Shown here piece by piece: positions 63,155 to 64,000 of a stretch of DNA of 64,000 bases. Under the pieces are notes generated by a model. That model ran no database searches, was not told where the DNA came from, and saw only the letters and a program-made list of their open reading frames with translations. Source of the stretch: Bacteroides coprosuis DSM 18011 (lineage in GTDB: Bacteria > Bacteroidota > Bacteroidia > Bacteroidales > Bacteroidaceae); contig CM001167.1 of the NCBI GenBank assembly GCA_000212915.1, positions 359,780 through 423,779 on the forward strand. The letters run 5' to 3'. Numbering within the stretch: the stretch's first letter is position 1; each line of letters starts with the position of its first letter. Position numbers and translations under genes: made by a program.

Positions 63155-64000
63155 TTATTTATTCAATGCTATCATGCTTTCAATATAAGCACGGTTATTA
63201 CTTAAACGGGGAACTTTATGCTGACCTCCTAATTTGCCTTTCTCGGCCATCCAATCATGGAATAAATCCTTACGAGCAACTATTATTTCAAGAGGTTGAA
63301 GTGCAATGTCTTTCCATCGTTTTGCTTCATAATCAGAATTTAAATGCTTAAGTGTACTATCTAAAATAGAAGCAAATCTTTCTACTGAATCGGGCATTTT
63401 AGCAAACTCAATGACCCATTGGTGACGACACTTAGCATTATGATCCATAAAAACTGGTGCAGCAGAATATTCAAGAACTTGAGCTCCTGTTTCAGCACAA
63501 GCTTTCGCTAATCCTTTTTCAGCATTATCTACAATAAGCTCTTCACCAAAAGCATTGATAAAATGCTTTGTTCTGCCTGTAATAACAAATTTATAAGGTC
63601 GATTGTTGGTAAATTTAATTGTGTCACCAATCATATATCTCCAAAGACCTGAAGATGTAGAGATAACCAAAGCATAATTTTTATCTAATTCAACCTCCGG
63701 CAAACAAAGAACTCTAGGATTTTCTTTTCCAACATCTTCTAAAGGAATAAATTCATAGAATATTCCATAGTCGATCATCAATAACATTGCTGGATCAGCA
63801 AAATCATTTTGTGTTCCAAAATAACCTTCAGAAGCATTATACGTTTCCATATAATGCATTTTATCAGATTTTATGACTTGACTGTATTGTTCTCGATAAG
63901 GTGTAAAAGCTACTCCTCCATGGAAAAAAACCTCCAAATTAGGCCAAACTTCTTCAAGAGATTCTTTACCCGTCTTTTCGAGTATATGCTTTATAAGTAC
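63155..64000 (-). CDS. GH3 auxin-responsive promoter family protein (5'-truncated)
   Basis: The frame is open to the window edge, so the N-terminal part is missing. The 281 visible residues include [28 protein letters not shown] (the acyl-adenylate pocket of this family), [31 protein letters not shown] and the C-terminal domain ending [16 protein letters not shown]3 proteins are ANL-superfamily enzymes that conjugate acids to amino acids in plants; the bacterial role is unknown. A TTG at 63937 is an internal codon, not a start. Confidence 0.91.
   Translation of the reverse strand, partial: VLIKHILEKTGKESLEEVWPNLEVFFHGGVAFTPYREQYSQVIKSDKMHYMETYNASEGYFGTQNDFADPAMLLMIDYGIFYEFIPLEDVGKENPRVLCLPEVELDKNYALVISTSSGLWRYMIGDTIKFTNNRPYKFVITGRTKHFINAFGEELIVDNAEKGLAKACAETGAQVLEYSAAPVFMDHNAKCRHQWVIEFAKMPDSVERFASILDSTLKHLNSDYEAKRWKDIALQPLEIIVARKDLFHDWMAEKGKLGGQHKVPRLSNNRAYIESMIALNK

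Overview
The window reads as a piece of chromosome from a low-GC member of the Bacteroidota, most likely order Bacteroidales. Four things point there: Bacteroidota-restricted families (DUF2851, DUF3098, DUF4271, DUF2723, DUF3836-like, an Ig-like lipoprotein starting CASIGRPDGG), repeated TAnnTTTG promoter -7 boxes shortly upstream of starts, an absence of clear Shine-Dalgarno sequences, and gene orders typical of the group (ftsX-DUF3098-uppP-truB-queA-folK and hemD-rnpA-yidD-tatD-tyrS). I cannot name the genus from sequence alone. Almost everything is housekeeping; there is one complete insertion sequence, one broken transporter gene, one tRNA gene and no CRISPR array, rRNA or prophage.

Layout. 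1-6.3 kb: end of an S9 peptidase, purD, two membrane proteins, mnmD, and the binding protein and ATPase of a zinc/manganese-type ABC importer without a permease. 6.4-19.2 kb: a giant DUF2723 membrane protein, polysaccharide deacetylase, queG, DUF2851, dapB, two signal-peptidase-I paralogues (the second lacks its catalytic dyad), WbqC, an M16 peptidase, a LOG protein and a SIS-domain isomerase. 19.2-27.7 kb: a degenerate tyrosine-phosphatase-like lipoprotein, a DEAD-box helicase, a twice-frameshifted EamA transporter, DUF389, a flippase and ruvB. 28-38.5 kb: ybeY, mnmG, apt, uvrC, dtd, a MazG-like protein, deoC, a polyprenyl synthase and polA. Two parS-like 16-mers flank apt. 38.6-43.1 kb: a small secreted protein, an IS256-family element, a CoA-transferase and a small membrane protein. 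43.2-51.4 kb: miaB, a methyltransferase, ftsX, DUF3098, uppP, truB, queA, folK, and metK behind what looks like a SAM-II riboswitch. 51.5-64 kb: a second LOG gene, DUF4271, hemD, rnpA, yidD, tatD, tyrS, tRNA-Gln(TTG), a phosphotransferase with a CBM9-like partner, an Ig-like lipoprotein, DUF3108, cysS and a truncated GH3 gene.

Functional themes: translation and tRNA maturation or modification (mnmD, mnmG, queG, queA, miaB, truB, dtd, rnpA, ybeY, tyrS, cysS, tRNA-Gln), DNA repair and replication (ruvB, uvrC, polA), and envelope work (uppP, flippase, signal peptidase, ftsX, DUF2723, yidD).

The most unusual signal is a dispersed intergenic element with the 11-bp core TGTCGGTGTCA. It occurs at about 19.3, 39.4 and 58.6 kb, each time as two or three cores starting exactly 22 bp apart in mixed orientation. 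Other points of note are the parS pair, the apparent loss of catalytic residues in the second LepB and in the phosphatase, and the two single-G losses in the EamA gene. The features below list the genes, and the terminators, promoters and other sites that I could place with base coordinates.
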